Source: Rhizobium deserti
GTDB taxonomy: Bacteria > Pseudomonadota > Alphaproteobacteria > Rhizobiales > Rhizobiaceae
NCBI RefSeq assembly: GCF_004358025.1
Contig: NZ_SMTL01000002.1
Location: forward strand, 496,001 to 560,000
Direction of reading: 5' to 3'
DNA length: 64,000 nucleotides
The notes under the pieces: generated by a model
What the model was told of the DNA's origin: nothing
The model's database searches: none
Seen by the model: the letters and a program-made list of their open reading frames with translations, nothing else
Program-made: the position numbers and the translations under genes
In this document: positions 1-10,094 of the stretch, in pieces
Position numbering within the stretch: position 1 is the stretch's first letter
Layout: each line of letters opens with the position of its first letter

Positions 1-2295
1 CAGCGCCATATCCATGCCGGCGTCTTCGACAAGGCTCGCCAGAACAACGGCTTGCGAAAACTCTGCCCGCCACCGCTCCGCCTGACGGCGCATCGCGGTT
101 TCCTGTTGCTCGAGCCGCTGCAACGCCTCTTCGGCTGCAAGGCGCTTGCCTTCAAGCGAGCGGCTTTCCGTCCAACGTTCCGCCAGATCACCAAGCCGCC
201 GGTCGACGGCGCGGGCCAAGGCCAACGGTGGCAGGCCGGCAGAGGCAAGCCCGATGGCATCGGCAAGCGCCAAAAGCGCGGGGCTCAGCTTCTGTTCCTT
301 GAGACGAAGCGCCTCCAGCTCGTCCCTCGCCTGGTCGAGAGCTGCGGCGCGCTGGGAGAGCTCTTCCACTGCCCGACGCCATTCCACCATCCGATCCGGA
401 GCGGTCGGCACGACGGGTGCCGCATGGAAAAGATCCTGGAATTCGGTGACCGCATCCGATGCGGCGATCTCGCTTTGCTTTGCCGCCAGTTCCGCTGCCG
501 CCACGGCCTGCTGCAATTCCCGCTGCCGAAGGGAAAGCTGTGCATGGCGCGAAACGCGCTCGGCATCCGTGAGCGCGGCATCGGCCAGTTGGTCTGCATC
601 GTCGATGGCGCGTTTTAGCTCGCGCAGACTCTCCGCCGAAGCCTTCTCCGCAAAGGCTTCAACGGACTTGCCACGAGCCAGCCGCGCCGCCTCGATATCC
701 GAACGCGAAACGATGCGGCCCTTGTCCTGCAGTGCGTCCATCTCGGAAGCAACCGCCCTCGCCTGATCCTGCAGCGCAGCCAGCGTCTTGCGAGCTTCGG
801 CGCTTTCGGCTTCGGCCGTTTCGATCAGCCGACGGTGGGTATTGAGCGTCGCCACATCCGGCAGCGGCGACGAGAGAAGTCGCTTGATATCCTTGACCGG
901 CGGGTCGAGACGGCCAGCCATGGCGGCAAGATCCGCTTCCGCCCGCGACAGGCGGACTTGCACAGCCTCGAGCCTGGCCAGGTCGTCCACGTCTGGGCGC
1001 AAGGCCGCCAGTTGTTCGGTCCAGGGCTTGGGATCGATCAGCCGGCTGCTCTGTCCGGTGCCGGTCAGCCTGCTCAAGCTCTCCTGCGCATTCTCCATCT
1101 GCTGGAGGACCTGCTTCAGGCCGCGGTCGATTTCGCCTCCTTCATCGACCAGCTTGCGCAGGCGAACAAGATCTGCATCCGTTGGCTGACTGCGTTCCAG
1201 ATCGCCGGGGGTTGCAAAGCCGAGCCGGCGGGCGGCCTGTCCCAGGCGCATGTCAAAGCCATCCACTTCATGGCGAACCCTGGCAATGTCTTCCCTGGCA
1301 TTCAGATAGGCGCCCTTTTGCGCCAGCGCCGAGACGATTCTGGGGGCGGCCTCCAACAAGGCCTCTTCGACATGCACTGCGGCGATCTCGTCGGCCAGGC
1401 GTGCCGTGTCCGACTCGGCGGCCTTGAGCGCGGCAGCATTGTTGCGCTCGGCCTCGAGGGCCGCGGCCAGGCGGGCTTCGAACCCGGAAGCAAGCGACGC
1501 GATGGCGTCGTAACGCGCCAATGCTTCCCGCTCGCGGTCGATTTCCCGCAGCACCGGTTCCAGCCGTGACAGCCGGCGCAGATGTTCGAGCCGTCTTTTG
1601 GTGTCCTGACGCTCCGCCTGAACAGCCGCCAGATCCCCCTCGATCTGCGCCTGTTCAGCAAGCAGCTTCTTCCAGTCACCCGATTTCAGCTCGCTGTCGC
1701 GTTCCGCCTTGCGCGCTTCGTCATGCGCATCGAGAACCTGGTAGAAGAGCCGATCTTTGGAGCGGCGCTGGGCGTAGATACCGTCGGCTTCGGCTTCCAG
1801 CGTTTTTCGCAGATCGCTAAGGCCCGTCAGCCCCGAGGCCGCCGAAAACAACAGGCTGCCGATTTCGCCGCCGCTCTTCAACATGCTCTGGCCCCCCTCA
1901 CGCAAGGACAGCGAGTCGAGCCCGAAAGCCCGTTGGAAGACATCGCGGCTGAGGGTGCCGAGAAACGGCGACAGCGCGTCCTCAGGCAAAGCCTGCTCCA
2001 TATCATCGCTGGACAGCAGGGTGCTCTTTCGCCCGCGCCGACGCCGAAAGGCCAGCGTCTGCCCGTCCCGGGCTGAAATTTCCGCACCGACCCGCAGCGA
2101 TGCCGGATCATGAAGGAAACTGTATTCGGCAGCCGTCGGAAAACCGAACAGCAGGTCGGATATGGCCGAAAGAGCGGAAGACTTGCCGGCTTCATTCGGG
2201 CCGTAGATCACGTGCAACTTCGCGTCGGGCCGGAACTCGAGACCTCGGTCGGTCAAAGCTCCGTAGCGGAGGATGTCCAGACGTTTGAAGCGCAT
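1..2295 (-). CDS. YhaN-like AAA family ATPase (SbcC-like), 3' end missing
   Basis: The reading frame is open from an ATG at 2295 down to the window edge, so about 765 residues are present and the C-terminal part is missing. The N-terminus reads MRFKRLDILRYGALTD and then has a Walker A motif, YGPNEAGKSS, around residues 31-40, as in Rad50/SbcC/RecF-type ATPases. A long Glu/Arg/Ala-rich region follows that should form coiled coil. The second ATPase half would lie outside the window. It starts 4 bases after the stop of the neighbouring metallophosphoesterase, so the two form an operon like yhaO-yhaN, a DNA end-processing ATPase plus nuclease. Role in repair is inferred from this pairing. Confidence 0.85.
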   Translation of the reverse strand, partial: MRFKRLDILRYGALTDRGLEFRPDAKLHVIYGPNEAGKSSALSAISDLLFGFPTAAEYSFLHDPASLRVGAEISARDGQTLAFRRRRGRKSTLLSSDDMEQALPEDALSPFLGTLSRDVFQRAFGLDSLSLREGGQSMLKSGGEIGSLLFSAASGLTGLSDLRKTLEAEADGIYAQRRSKDRLFYQVLDAHDEARKAERDSELKSGDWKKLLAEQAQIEGDLAAVQAERQDTKRRLEHLRRLSRLEPVLREIDREREALARYDAIASLASGFEARLAAALEAERNNAAALKAAESDTARLADEIAAVHVEEALLEAAPRIVSALAQKGAYLNAREDIARVRHEVDGFDMRLGQAARRLGFATPGDLERSQPTDADLVRLRKLVDEGGEIDRGLKQVLQQMENAQESLSRLTGTGQSSRLIDPKPWTEQLAALRPDVDDLARLEAVQVRLSRAEADLAAMAGRLDPPVKDIKRLLSSPLPDVATLNTHRRLIETAEAESAEARKTLAALQDQARAVASEMDALQDKGRIVSRSDIEAARLARGKSVEAFAEKASAESLRELKRAIDDADQLADAALTDAERVSRHAQLSLRQRELQQAVAAAELAAKQSEIAASDAVTEFQDLFHAAPVVPTAPDRMVEWRRAVEELSQRAAALDQARDELEALRLKEQKLSPALLALADAIGLASAGLPPLALARAVDRRLGDLAERWTESRSLEGKRLAAEEALQRLEQQETAMRRQAERWRAEFSQAVVLASLVEDAGMDMAL

Positions 2296-2299
2296 TCGT

Positions 2300-3535
2300 T
2301 CAGCCTGCCCTAGAGGCGCGGGCAAGCAGGAGCTCGCGGGCCTCGGCCAGCAGCGTCTCGGCATCATCGCCGAGCGCCAAATCGCCCGCGCCTATTCCGC
2401 CCGGTAGGCGCGCAGCGATCTCGGCGATCTTCGAGCGGGCGTCGGCAATCAGTTCCGGGGGAAAGTCCGTGATCGGCATCAGACCTTCGAAGCCCAGCAG
2501 ATCCTGTGCGCCTCCTGCCGCGAATGTTGCCGCTACCAGCCGGACGTCGAGCTTTTCAAGCCAGATATCGGCGTGGCACCGGTGACAGGCACCCTGCACC
2601 TCGTCGCGGAAATCCTCTGCCCGGGCCGCCAGTTCATGCCTATGGGCGCTCTTGCCGGTCAACCGGATGCGCAGAGCCAGAGGGCGGCCTTCCATCTGTT
2701 CGGCAACGGCTTCCAGCGCCTGTTCCAAGCGCCGAAGAATGGCGGGAATATTCTCGTCGGGCTCGACGGTCACGGTCAGTTCCGCAAAACGGGCGCTGTC
2801 GGCGATGATCCTCTCATGGGTGACGCGGCCATCCTCGACCGTTACCAGAACGGCGCCTTTGGCGCCCTGCTCGCGAATGCTGCGGCCCTGGAGATTGCCG
2901 GGAAAAACCACCAGCGGGTCTTCTGCAACCACCTCGAAATCATGGACATGGCCGAGCGCCCAGTAATCATAGCCGCGCGATCGCAGATCCTCGACCGAAC
3001 AGGGCGCATAGGGTGCATGCGGTTCACGCCCCGTCAGAGACGTATGCAGCACGCCGATATTGAACCAGCCAGGCTCAGGTTTCGGATAGGCGAGCGCCAG
3101 ATTTTCGTTTGCCGATCGTTCCGCAAAACCCTGGCCATGCAGCGCCACCTTCAGATGCTCCAGCTTGAAGCTGCCGGGCCTGGCGACCGGGAAGTCGCTG
3201 ACATTCTTCGGCAGGGTGATGGTGCGGGTGATGACGCTTTCGGCGTCGTGGTTGCCCTTGAGAAGAAAGACCGGAATGCCGGCACGCTCCAGCCGCGCCA
3301 TTTCGCGGTTGAAGAACAGGCCGATCTTGTTGTCCTTCCAGTCGCCGTCATAGACATCGCCCGCGACGATGAAGAAGTCGACCCTGCGCTCGATCGCCTG
3401 ATCCACCAGCGTGGACAGCGCCTTGCGGCTGGCATCGATGAAGATTTCCGCAATGCTCGCATCCTTCAGTGCCAGCCCCTGGAAAGGGCTGCCGAGATGC
3501 AGATCGGCGGCGTGAATGAAACGGAAGGAGGTCAT
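2300..3535 (-). CDS. YhaO-like DNA repair exonuclease (SbcD/Mre11-type metallophosphoesterase)
   Basis: The 411-residue product has the calcineurin-type metallophosphoesterase motifs in order: HAADLHLGSPF near residue 8, GDVYD near 60, GNHD near 95 and GHVHD near 195. These bind two metal ions in Mre11/SbcD/YhaO nucleases. The start ATG at 3535 is preceded by GGAGG-type sequence. The gene lies directly upstream of the SbcC/YhaN-like ATPase with only 4 bases between stop and start, so the two products probably act as a nuclease-ATPase complex on DNA ends. The YhaO rather than SbcD assignment rests on the partner being YhaN-like. Confidence 0.85.
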   Translation of the reverse strand: MTSFRFIHAADLHLGSPFQGLALKDASIAEIFIDASRKALSTLVDQAIERRVDFFIVAGDVYDGDWKDNKIGLFFNREMARLERAGIPVFLLKGNHDAESVITRTITLPKNVSDFPVARPGSFKLEHLKVALHGQGFAERSANENLALAYPKPEPGWFNIGVLHTSLTGREPHAPYAPCSVEDLRSRGYDYWALGHVHDFEVVAEDPLVVFPGNLQGRSIREQGAKGAVLVTVEDGRVTHERIIADSARFAELTVTVEPDENIPAILRRLEQALEAVAEQMEGRPLALRIRLTGKSAHRHELAARAEDFRDEVQGACHRCHADIWLEKLDVRLVAATFAAGGAQDLLGFEGLMPITDFPPELIADARSKIAEIAARLPGGIGAGDLALGDDAETLLAEARELLLARASRAG

Positions 3536-3657
3536 AGAATCGCTTGTCTTGGTTGCCGAGGCTGAACATGTGTTTTAGGCAAATGCCGGGCAGGACGAAA
3601 GCATCCGCATCAATCGCCTGTGGACAGGCGGAAAAATCACAAATCCGGAGGAAGACC

Positions 3658-4644
3658 ATGAGACAGCACGCGTTTGGACGCACATCCTTTACCGTCAGCG
3701 AAATCGGCTTCGGCGCATGGCAGATCGGCGGCTCCTGGGGCGATGTCAGCGAGGCAGACGGTCGCAACGCGCTCGATGCCGCGCTCGACGCGGGCGTCAC
3801 TTTCATCGACACCGCCGACGTTTATGGCGACGGACGGTCGGAGAAAATCATTGCCGGCGCGCTTGGAGCGCGTTCCGGACCCCGTCCGATGGTAGCCACC
3901 AAGGCCGGCCGTCGCCTCAACCCACATCTGGCCGAAGGCTATACCAAGGCCAACCTTGAATCGTTTATCGATCGCAGCCTTGAAAACCTGCAGGTCGACA
4001 GCCTCGATCTGGTGCAGCTTCACTGCCCGCCAACCGACGTATTCTACCGGCCGGACGTATTCGGTGCGCTGGACGACCTGCGCCAGGCCGGCAAGATCAG
4101 GAATTACGGGGTCAGCGTCGAGAAGGTCGAGGAAGCGCTAAAAGCGATCGAATTTCCCAACGTGTCGAGCATCCAGATCATCTACAACCTGTTCCGCCAG
4201 CGGCCCGCCGACCTGTTTTTCAAGGAAGCGAAACGCAGACAAATCGCCGTCATCGTTCGCGTGCCGCTCGCCAGCGGCCTGCTGTCCGGCAAGATCAGCC
4301 GCGATACGGCCTTCGCCAGGGACGACCACCGCAACTTCAACCGGAACGGCGACGCCTTCGATGTGGGCGAGACCTTCGCCGGCGTGCCCTTCGAGGTCGG
4401 GCTTCAGGCCGTGGAGGAAATCCGTCGGCTTGTGCCCGAAGGCGCCAGTATGGCGGCCTTTGCGCTGAAATGGATCCTGATGAACGAGGCGGTCACGGTC
4501 GTCATTCCCGGGGCACGCAATGAAGAACAGGCGCGCGGCAATGCGGAAGCCGCCGAGCTTGCGGCGATTTCTGCCGACACGATGAAGGCTGCCCAGGACA
4601 TCTATGCGCGGCTGATCGCGCCGCATGTGCATCAGCGCTGGTAG
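3658..4644 (+). CDS. Aldo/keto reductase family oxidoreductase
   Basis: The 328-residue protein begins MRQHAFGRTSFTVSEIGFGAWQIGG, a typical AKR beta-barrel start, and shows the family catalytic pattern: DTADVYGDGRSE (Asp and Tyr), KAGRR (Lys), and HCPP (His). A C-terminal segment, IPGARNEEQARGN, matches the NADPH-binding end of the family. ATG 3658 was chosen because GGAGGAAG lies just upstream; a longer in-frame start at 3544 lacks such a site. The substrate cannot be told from sequence. It converges on the phytase-like gene, with a shared terminator between them. Confidence 0.88.
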   Translation: MRQHAFGRTSFTVSEIGFGAWQIGGSWGDVSEADGRNALDAALDAGVTFIDTADVYGDGRSEKIIAGALGARSGPRPMVATKAGRRLNPHLAEGYTKANLESFIDRSLENLQVDSLDLVQLHCPPTDVFYRPDVFGALDDLRQAGKIRNYGVSVEKVEEALKAIEFPNVSSIQIIYNLFRQRPADLFFKEAKRRQIAVIVRVPLASGLLSGKISRDTAFARDDHRNFNRNGDAFDVGETFAGVPFEVGLQAVEEIRRLVPEGASMAAFALKWILMNEAVTVVIPGARNEEQARGNAEAAELAAISADTMKAAQDIYARLIAPHVHQRW

Positions 4645-4686
4645 GTCACCGCTGAAGTTCTCGGTTCTCTAGAGTCAGCAAAAAGA

Positions 4687-4711
4687 AAGGCCGGGCGATG
4701 CCCGGCCTTTC
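4687..4711. terminator. Bidirectional rho-independent terminator
   Basis: An 11-bp perfect stem, AAAGGCCGGGC / GCCCGGCCTTT, closes a three-base loop between two convergent genes. The A-rich left flank and the T-run built into the stem let it serve both strands. Confidence 0.8.
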
Positions 4712-4732
4712 CACGTCAGCGGGCGACGGGGC

Positions 4733-6928
4733 TCAGTTGGTGCCCTTCATCTCGACCGGGAAGAACAGCGTTTCGCCCGAGGAGTCGTCGACGCCGTCAT
4801 TGTCCGTCACTGCAAAAGCCTTGCCGGACTTGTCGAAGGTGAAGCCTTCGAGCTTGTCGACCACATAACCGTTGGAGGCCGACTTCAGGTCGGGCAGGAA
4901 GTCATGGGCTTCCTCCTTGCTGATCAGCGGCAGCTCGCCGCCGATCTTGCCGGGCTTCAGGTCGGCGATCTTGACGCGGTAAAGCTTCTTCAGCTTGGCC
5001 GCATCGCCCAGCAGGTTGTCCCGCTCGATAATGTAGACATAGTCGCCATGCGCGGTGATTTCCGACAGGCCGACCCAGCCGGCCTGCGTCTTGTCGAGCG
5101 GGTAACGGACGGCGCCCCATTCCTTCGACTTCGGCTTGTAGGAGACGAGCTTGACGGTGCCCTTGGGATCGTCCTTCCATTCGCGCTGGATGGCCATCCA
5201 AAGCGTCAGGTCGTCGCTTGAGCCAACGCTGGTGATGCCTTCGAAGCCATAGCGGCTCTCACCCGAAAGCAGTTCGGCCGGCAGACCGATCTCGGACTTG
5301 ATCTCGCCCTTGGCGTTGACGTTGTAGATGCCGTGCCCGACGAGCTTGGCCGAGTCGCCTTCCGACGCCAGCCAGTAGCCGCCCTTGCCATCGAGCGCTA
5401 TGCCTTCGATATCCAGCTTCTGGGCCACCTGACCATTGCGGGTAACGCGCAGGACATTGGTGATCTGGGCCGGCTTCCTGGTCGTGTCGATGGTAAAGAT
5501 CGACGGCTGCATGGCATAGACCGAGTCGCTGACGGCGTAGAGGACGCCGTCCTTTTCCGCGTCACCGACGAGGCCCGATAGAGCGCCCCAACCGAGCACA
5601 TTGCCGTCCACGTCGTTGGATACCAGCATCGGGTAGTTCGCCTGGCCTTCGGCCAGCTGGAAGATCATCACATGCGAGCGGGCACCGCCCTTCTCGCCGA
5701 GATCCGCCTCGTTGGCGGTGGCGAGCAGGTTGCGGCCCGGAATGGCGACGGCGCCTTCCGGAGAAATACCCGACGGCAGGATCTGCACGAGCTGCGGTTC
5801 GGCGCCGGTATCCTTGTAGACGGCAACGACCGAAGCGCGTTCGGCGAGGATGAAGATGTACTTCTGACCGTTGATGGTCGCCGTTTCCATGCCTTCGGGC
5901 TCGATCCCCTTCGACTTGGCGCGGCCTTCCGGGAAGTGACCGAGGCGGGCGACGGCGCGTTCCAGCGAAGCGCCGGATTCAAACAGCACCTTGCCGGCGC
6001 GGTCGAAGATGGTGAAGCTGCGCGAGCCGCCCTTCCAGTCGCCTTCATTGGCAACCGCGAGGCGGTTGTTGTCCAGCCACTTGATGGCGTCCGGTTCGCG
6101 CAGCACACCCTGCGCCTTGCCGGTAAAGGCCAGTTGCCCGTCCGTCTTGGTGTCTATGCCTTCCAGATCCACCTTTCCGGCGGAGAAATGCCCGGTGACC
6201 TTGGCCGTCTTGCCATCGACGATGACGACATGATTGTTTTCCTGCAGCGTCACCGCGATTTCGCCCGCGTCGTTGATGGACACGAATTCCGGTTCCGGAT
6301 CCTCCGGCGCCACTTCGGCAATGCCCTTCAGATCGACATGCTTGATCGAACCGCAATCGGCCGTACCGTCCTTCAGCGAGACAATGACAAGATCGCCGGC
6401 CGGCATCTGCGGCAGGGCGCCGTCATTGACGTCCTCGTCGCGCTCGTTTTCGATGGCGATCGCGGCAAAGCTCTTGTCCTTGGAAATGGCGACAGAATCG
6501 GGCTGGCCGCCGAGATCGCAGGTCAGCTCCACCTTCCTGGAGGCAATGTCGACGACGGCGAGCATGCCGGTCGGATTGGCCTTGCTCTTGCCCGTGTTGA
6601 CGGCGGCGAGGACCTTGGATCCGACAGCTGCCACGGAGGTCGGCTCGCCCTCGAAGGTAACGGCGCCAAGCGCCTTCGGCGCCTTGGGATCGGTGATGTC
6701 GACGAAGCCGATCGCACCGAGCGGGCTGTCGGAATAGATCAGCGTATTGCCGTCCTCGCTGGCCGTCACGATTTCGGCGGAGGTGGCAGTCGTCTTGTCC
6801 TTGCCGGCGGGCAGATTGCCGGCGACGGGGAAGGATGCGATGCGGTTGAAAACCTGATCTGCATTGGCCGGCATGGCGACCGATGCGAGAAGTGCTGCCG
6901 CAAGCGCGGCCTGAATACGGAATGTCAT
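4733..6928 (-). CDS. Secreted esterase-like activity of phytase family protein
   Basis: The 731-residue protein starts with a signal peptide (hydrophobic AALAAALLASVAMPANA, cleavage after ANA near residue 23) and so should act in the periplasm or outside. The N-terminal half looks like a beta-propeller with repeated VDI / SVA / LAV strands; the C-terminal half has the FEGITS, DIEGIA and KLEGFTFD pattern of the phytase-like esterase family. ATG 6928 has GGAGGG upstream. A perfect PHO box lies about 50 bases upstream, which strongly suggests PhoB control and a role in obtaining phosphate from organic esters. The actual substrate is not shown by the sequence. Confidence 0.82.
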   Translation of the reverse strand: MTFRIQAALAAALLASVAMPANADQVFNRIASFPVAGNLPAGKDKTTATSAEIVTASEDGNTLIYSDSPLGAIGFVDITDPKAPKALGAVTFEGEPTSVAAVGSKVLAAVNTGKSKANPTGMLAVVDIASRKVELTCDLGGQPDSVAISKDKSFAAIAIENERDEDVNDGALPQMPAGDLVIVSLKDGTADCGSIKHVDLKGIAEVAPEDPEPEFVSINDAGEIAVTLQENNHVVIVDGKTAKVTGHFSAGKVDLEGIDTKTDGQLAFTGKAQGVLREPDAIKWLDNNRLAVANEGDWKGGSRSFTIFDRAGKVLFESGASLERAVARLGHFPEGRAKSKGIEPEGMETATINGQKYIFILAERASVVAVYKDTGAEPQLVQILPSGISPEGAVAIPGRNLLATANEADLGEKGGARSHVMIFQLAEGQANYPMLVSNDVDGNVLGWGALSGLVGDAEKDGVLYAVSDSVYAMQPSIFTIDTTRKPAQITNVLRVTRNGQVAQKLDIEGIALDGKGGYWLASEGDSAKLVGHGIYNVNAKGEIKSEIGLPAELLSGESRYGFEGITSVGSSDDLTLWMAIQREWKDDPKGTVKLVSYKPKSKEWGAVRYPLDKTQAGWVGLSEITAHGDYVYIIERDNLLGDAAKLKKLYRVKIADLKPGKIGGELPLISKEEAHDFLPDLKSASNGYVVDKLEGFTFDKSGKAFAVTDNDGVDDSSGETLFFPVEMKGTN

Positions 6929-6976
6929 GGGAGCCCTCCAGTCCTTGGAACTACAGGGGGCTTTTGGGCTACGCGC

Positions 6977-6994
6977 ATGACAGGCAGATGACAG
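6977..6994 (-). promoter_or_regulatory. PHO box (PhoB binding site)
   Basis: On the minus strand the sequence is CTGTCAT-CTGC-CTGTCAT: two identical 7-bp half sites with a 4-base spacer, matching the rhizobial PHO-box consensus without mismatch. It sits 49-66 bases upstream of the phytase-like start codon, the place expected for PhoB activation. Confidence 0.85.
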
Positions 6995-7039
6995 TTTCGC
7001 CGCCAGGCGAAGGCGTGCCTTTTACCGTCTCCAGACATG

Positions 7040-7069
7040 AAAAAAGGCCCGGACGAAGCCGAGCCTTTT
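7040..7069 (-). terminator. hupB rho-independent terminator
   Basis: The minus strand reads AAAAGGCTCGG-CTTCG-TCCGGGCC followed by a T-run, an imperfect GC-rich hairpin just downstream of the HU gene stop. Confidence 0.75.
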
Positions 7070-7098
7070 CATGCCGAGCGGACGAACCGCCGCAGCCT

Positions 7099-7377
7099 TT
7101 ACTTGTTGTTGACAGCGTCCTTCAGGCCTTTGCCTGCCGAGAACTTCGGAACGTTACGTGCCGGAATATCAACTTCGGCGCCCGTGGACGGGTTACGTCC
7201 CTTGGAAGCCTCACGACGGGAAACAGAGAAGCTGCCGAAACCAGCAAGGCGGATATCGCCGCCATTCTTCAGTTCGGCCTGGACAGTCTCGAAAACGGCA
7301 TCCACTGCAGATGTGGCATCAGCCTTGGAGAGACCGGCTTTTTCGGCCACTGCGGATACCAATTCGTTCTTGTTCAT
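7099..7377 (-). CDS. hupB: DNA-binding protein HU
   Basis: The 92-residue protein MNKNELVSAVAEKAGLSKADA has the full HU fold, including the DNA-binding arm signature GFGSFSVSRREASKGRNPST. The length matches the family. An upstream in-frame extension to 7458 exists, but ATG 7377 with AGGGGTGG just upstream gives the normal N-terminus. HU bends and compacts DNA non-specifically. The gene follows lon on the same strand, a common alphaproteobacterial order, but a terminator separates the two. Confidence 0.95.
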   Translation of the reverse strand: MNKNELVSAVAEKAGLSKADATSAVDAVFETVQAELKNGGDIRLAGFGSFSVSRREASKGRNPSTGAEVDIPARNVPKFSAGKGLKDAVNNK

Positions 7378-7505
7378 GTTTCCACCCCTTTCAACGGTTT
7401 TGGAAGACTCATTCGTTCGGCGCCGACAATAGTAAGGCTTCGGCGCTTGGCAACCCAAAAGCTCCGCTATCGCCTGAAAAACAAGGGGTCCAGCCGTATT
7501 TTCAC

Positions 7506-7535
7506 AAAAAAAGCCGGCATAAAGCCGGCTTTTTC
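7506..7535 (-). terminator. lon rho-independent terminator
   Basis: A stem of GAAAAAGCCGGC pairs with GCCGGCTTTTTTT around a five-base loop on the minus strand, directly after lon. It has T-runs on both strands. Confidence 0.8.
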
Positions 7536-7573
7536 ACTGTTCATGCCCCTGTATAGAGGCCTCTATGGCGAGA

Positions 7574-9994
7574 TCAATGCGCCAGGGTGGCACCCGTATC
7601 GTCGGCCCCTTCGACCGTCGCGATCACCGGGGTTTCAACCGTACCATCCCATTCGATCGGTTCCGGCTGGCGAACAAGCGCATGCTTGATGACTTCGCCC
7701 ATACGTGAGACCGGAATGATCTCCATGTTGTTCTTCACATTGTCCGGAATCTCCGCCAGATCCTTGGCGTTTTCTTCCGGGATCAGAACCTTCTTGATGC
7801 CGCCGCGAAGCGCCGCGAGCAGCTTTTCCTTGAGGCCGCCGATCGGCAGGACGCGGCCGCGAAGGGTGATCTCACCCGTCATTGCGACATTCTTGTCGAT
7901 CGGAATACCGGTCATGATCGACACGATCGCGGTTGCCATGCCGACGCCGGCAGACGGGCCGTCCTTCGGAGTGGCCCCTTCCGGCACGTGGACGTGGATG
8001 TCCGACTTGTCGAAAAGCGGCGGCTCGATGCCGAAATCGACGGCGCGCGAGCGGACATAGGAGGCCGCTGCCGAGATCGATTCCTTCATCACTTCCTTCA
8101 GGTTGCCGGTCACGGTCATGCGACCCTTGCCCGGCATCATGACGCCTTCGATCGTCAGAAGCTCACCACCGACTTCCGTCCAGGCGAGACCGGTGACAAC
8201 GCCGACCTGATCCTCGCGTTCTGCTTCGCCGTGGCGGAAGCGCGGAACGCCGAGATAGTCGTTGATGTTTTCGGCCGTGACCGCCACCGACTTCGTCTTG
8301 CCCTTGATGATCTCGGTGACCGCCTTACGGGCGAGCTTCATCAGTTCGCGTTCGAAGTTACGGACACCGGCTTCGCGGGTGTACTGCTGGATGATCGCCA
8401 TCAGGGCATCGTCCGCAACCGAGAATTCGTTCGGCTGCAGGGCGTGCTCCTTGATCGCCTTCGGCAGAAGGTGACGCTTGGCAATCTCGCGCTTCTCATC
8501 TTCCGTGTAGCCGGCGATGCGGATCACTTCCATGCGGTCCATCAGCGGCGCCGGGATGTTCAACGTGTTGGCCGTGGTGATGAACATCACGTCCGATAGA
8601 TCGTATTCGACTTCCAGGTAGTGATCCATGAAGGTCGAGTTCTGTGCCGGGTCGAGCACTTCCAGCAGAGCCGAAGACGGATCGCCGCGGAAATCCTGGC
8701 CCATCTTGTCGATCTCGTCGAGCAGGAAGAGCGGGTTGGACCGCTTGGCCTTCTTCATCGACTGGATGACCTTGCCGGGCATGGAACCGATATAGGTGCG
8801 GCGGTGACCACGGATCTCGGCCTCGTCACGGACGCCGCCGAGCGCCATGCGCACGTATTCGCGGCCGGTCGCCTTGGCGATCGACTGGGCGAGCGAGGTC
8901 TTGCCGACGCCCGGAGGGCCGACGAGGCACAGGATCGGTCCCTTGATCTTGGTGGCGCGGGCCTGAACCGCCAGATATTCGACGATACGCTCCTTGACCT
9001 TGTCCAAGCCGAAATGATCCAGTTCCAGGATCTTTTCGGCATTGTTAAGATCGCTCTTGATCTTCGACTTCTTGCTCCACGGAATGCCCAGCAGCCAGTC
9101 GAGATAATTGCGCACGACGGTGGCTTCCGCCGACATCGGGCTCATCTGGCGCAGCTTCTTCAGCTCCGCATCCGCCTTCTCACGGGCTTCCTTGGACAGC
9201 TTGGTCTTGCCGATACGCTCTTCCAGCTCGGCCATCTCGTCGCGGCCTTCCTCGCCGTCGCCGAGCTCCTTCTGGATCGCCTTCATCTGCTCGTTGAGGT
9301 AATATTCGCGCTGGGTCTTTTCCATCTGGCGCTTGACGCGCGAGCGGATACGCTTTTCCACCTGCAGAACGGAGATCTCGCCTTCCATGAAGCCGAGCGC
9401 CTTTTCGAGCCGCAGCTTGACGCTGACGGTTTCGAGCATTTCCTGCTTCTCGGTGATCTTGATCGAAAGATGCGAGGCGACCGTATCGGCGAGCTTCGAG
9501 TAATCCTCGATCTGGCTTGCGGCACCAACGACCTCCGGAGAGATCTTCTTGTTGAGCTTCACGTAATTCTCGAACTCGGAAACCACGGAGCGCGACAGAG
9601 CCTCGACCTCGACCGGATCCTCTTCAGGTTCGTCGAGCACATTGGCCTTGGCTTCGTAGAATTCCTCGCGTTCACTGTAGCTGTCGATCTTGGCGCGCGC
9701 ACGGCCTTCCACCAGAACCTTGACCGTGCCGTCGGGCAGCTTGAGAAGCTGCAGCACGTTGGCAACCGTGCCGACCTTGTAGATGGCCGAAGGTTCCGGA
9801 TCGTCGTCACCCGCATTGATCTGGGTGACGAGCATGATCTGCTTGTCCGAACCCATGACTTCTTCGAGCGCACGAATGGATTTTTCTCGTCCGACGAACA
9901 GAGGCACGATCATGTGCGGGAAGACCACAATGTCGCGCAGGGGCAGGACCGGATAGGTTTCGCCGCCGGATGCCGCAGACGTTGAATTCGTCAT
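7574..9994 (-). CDS. lon: Endopeptidase La (ATP-dependent Lon protease)
   Basis: The 806-residue protein has the normal Lon layout: N-terminal LON substrate domain ([20 protein letters not shown]), a coiled-coil region, an AAA+ module with Walker A GPPGVGKT and Walker [11 protein letters not shown], and a C-terminal protease domain. The catalytic Ser is in [10 protein letters not shown] and the catalytic Lys in [12 protein letters not shown]. It degrades misfolded and some regulatory proteins in the cytoplasm. ATG 9994 has AAGGAAA upstream. It lies downstream of clpX but has its own terminator-bounded unit and a possible heat-shock promoter. Confidence 0.97.
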   Translation of the reverse strand: MTNSTSAASGGETYPVLPLRDIVVFPHMIVPLFVGREKSIRALEEVMGSDKQIMLVTQINAGDDDPEPSAIYKVGTVANVLQLLKLPDGTVKVLVEGRARAKIDSYSEREEFYEAKANVLDEPEEDPVEVEALSRSVVSEFENYVKLNKKISPEVVGAASQIEDYSKLADTVASHLSIKITEKQEMLETVSVKLRLEKALGFMEGEISVLQVEKRIRSRVKRQMEKTQREYYLNEQMKAIQKELGDGEEGRDEMAELEERIGKTKLSKEAREKADAELKKLRQMSPMSAEATVVRNYLDWLLGIPWSKKSKIKSDLNNAEKILELDHFGLDKVKERIVEYLAVQARATKIKGPILCLVGPPGVGKTSLAQSIAKATGREYVRMALGGVRDEAEIRGHRRTYIGSMPGKVIQSMKKAKRSNPLFLLDEIDKMGQDFRGDPSSALLEVLDPAQNSTFMDHYLEVEYDLSDVMFITTANTLNIPAPLMDRMEVIRIAGYTEDEKREIAKRHLLPKAIKEHALQPNEFSVADDALMAIIQQYTREAGVRNFERELMKLARKAVTEIIKGKTKSVAVTAENINDYLGVPRFRHGEAEREDQVGVVTGLAWTEVGGELLTIEGVMMPGKGRMTVTGNLKEVMKESISAAASYVRSRAVDFGIEPPLFDKSDIHVHVPEGATPKDGPSAGVGMATAIVSIMTGIPIDKNVAMTGEITLRGRVLPIGGLKEKLLAALRGGIKKVLIPEENAKDLAEIPDNVKNNMEIIPVSRMGEVIKHALVRQPEPIEWDGTVETPVIATVEGADDTGATLAH

Positions 9995-10062
9995 GATATT
10001 TCCTTTCCATCCCCGTTGCCGGGATATGTCCCGAGTTGATCACCCAGGCACTTCACTCCCCC

Positions 10063-10094
10063 TAAAAGTGGAGTTTTCGAAATCCGATTTCAAG
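10063..10094 (-). promoter_or_regulatory. Possible heat-shock (sigma-32-like) promoter of lon
   Basis: The minus strand has CTTGAAA, a 16-base gap and CCACTTTTA about 70 bases upstream of lon. The -35 matches the sigma-32 consensus well but the -10 only partly. This is a guess helped by the known heat induction of lon. Confidence 0.3.

Noticed and set aside
5672..6991. Long plus-strand open frame opposite the phytase-like gene
   Set aside because: It is an antisense shadow of a high-GC gene; no ribosome site and no recognisable domain, while the minus-strand frame has a signal peptide and family motifs.
8621..9985. 454-codon plus-strand frame opposite lon
   Set aside because: Its sequence is the antisense reading of lon, with low-complexity Leu/Arg/Asp composition and no motifs.
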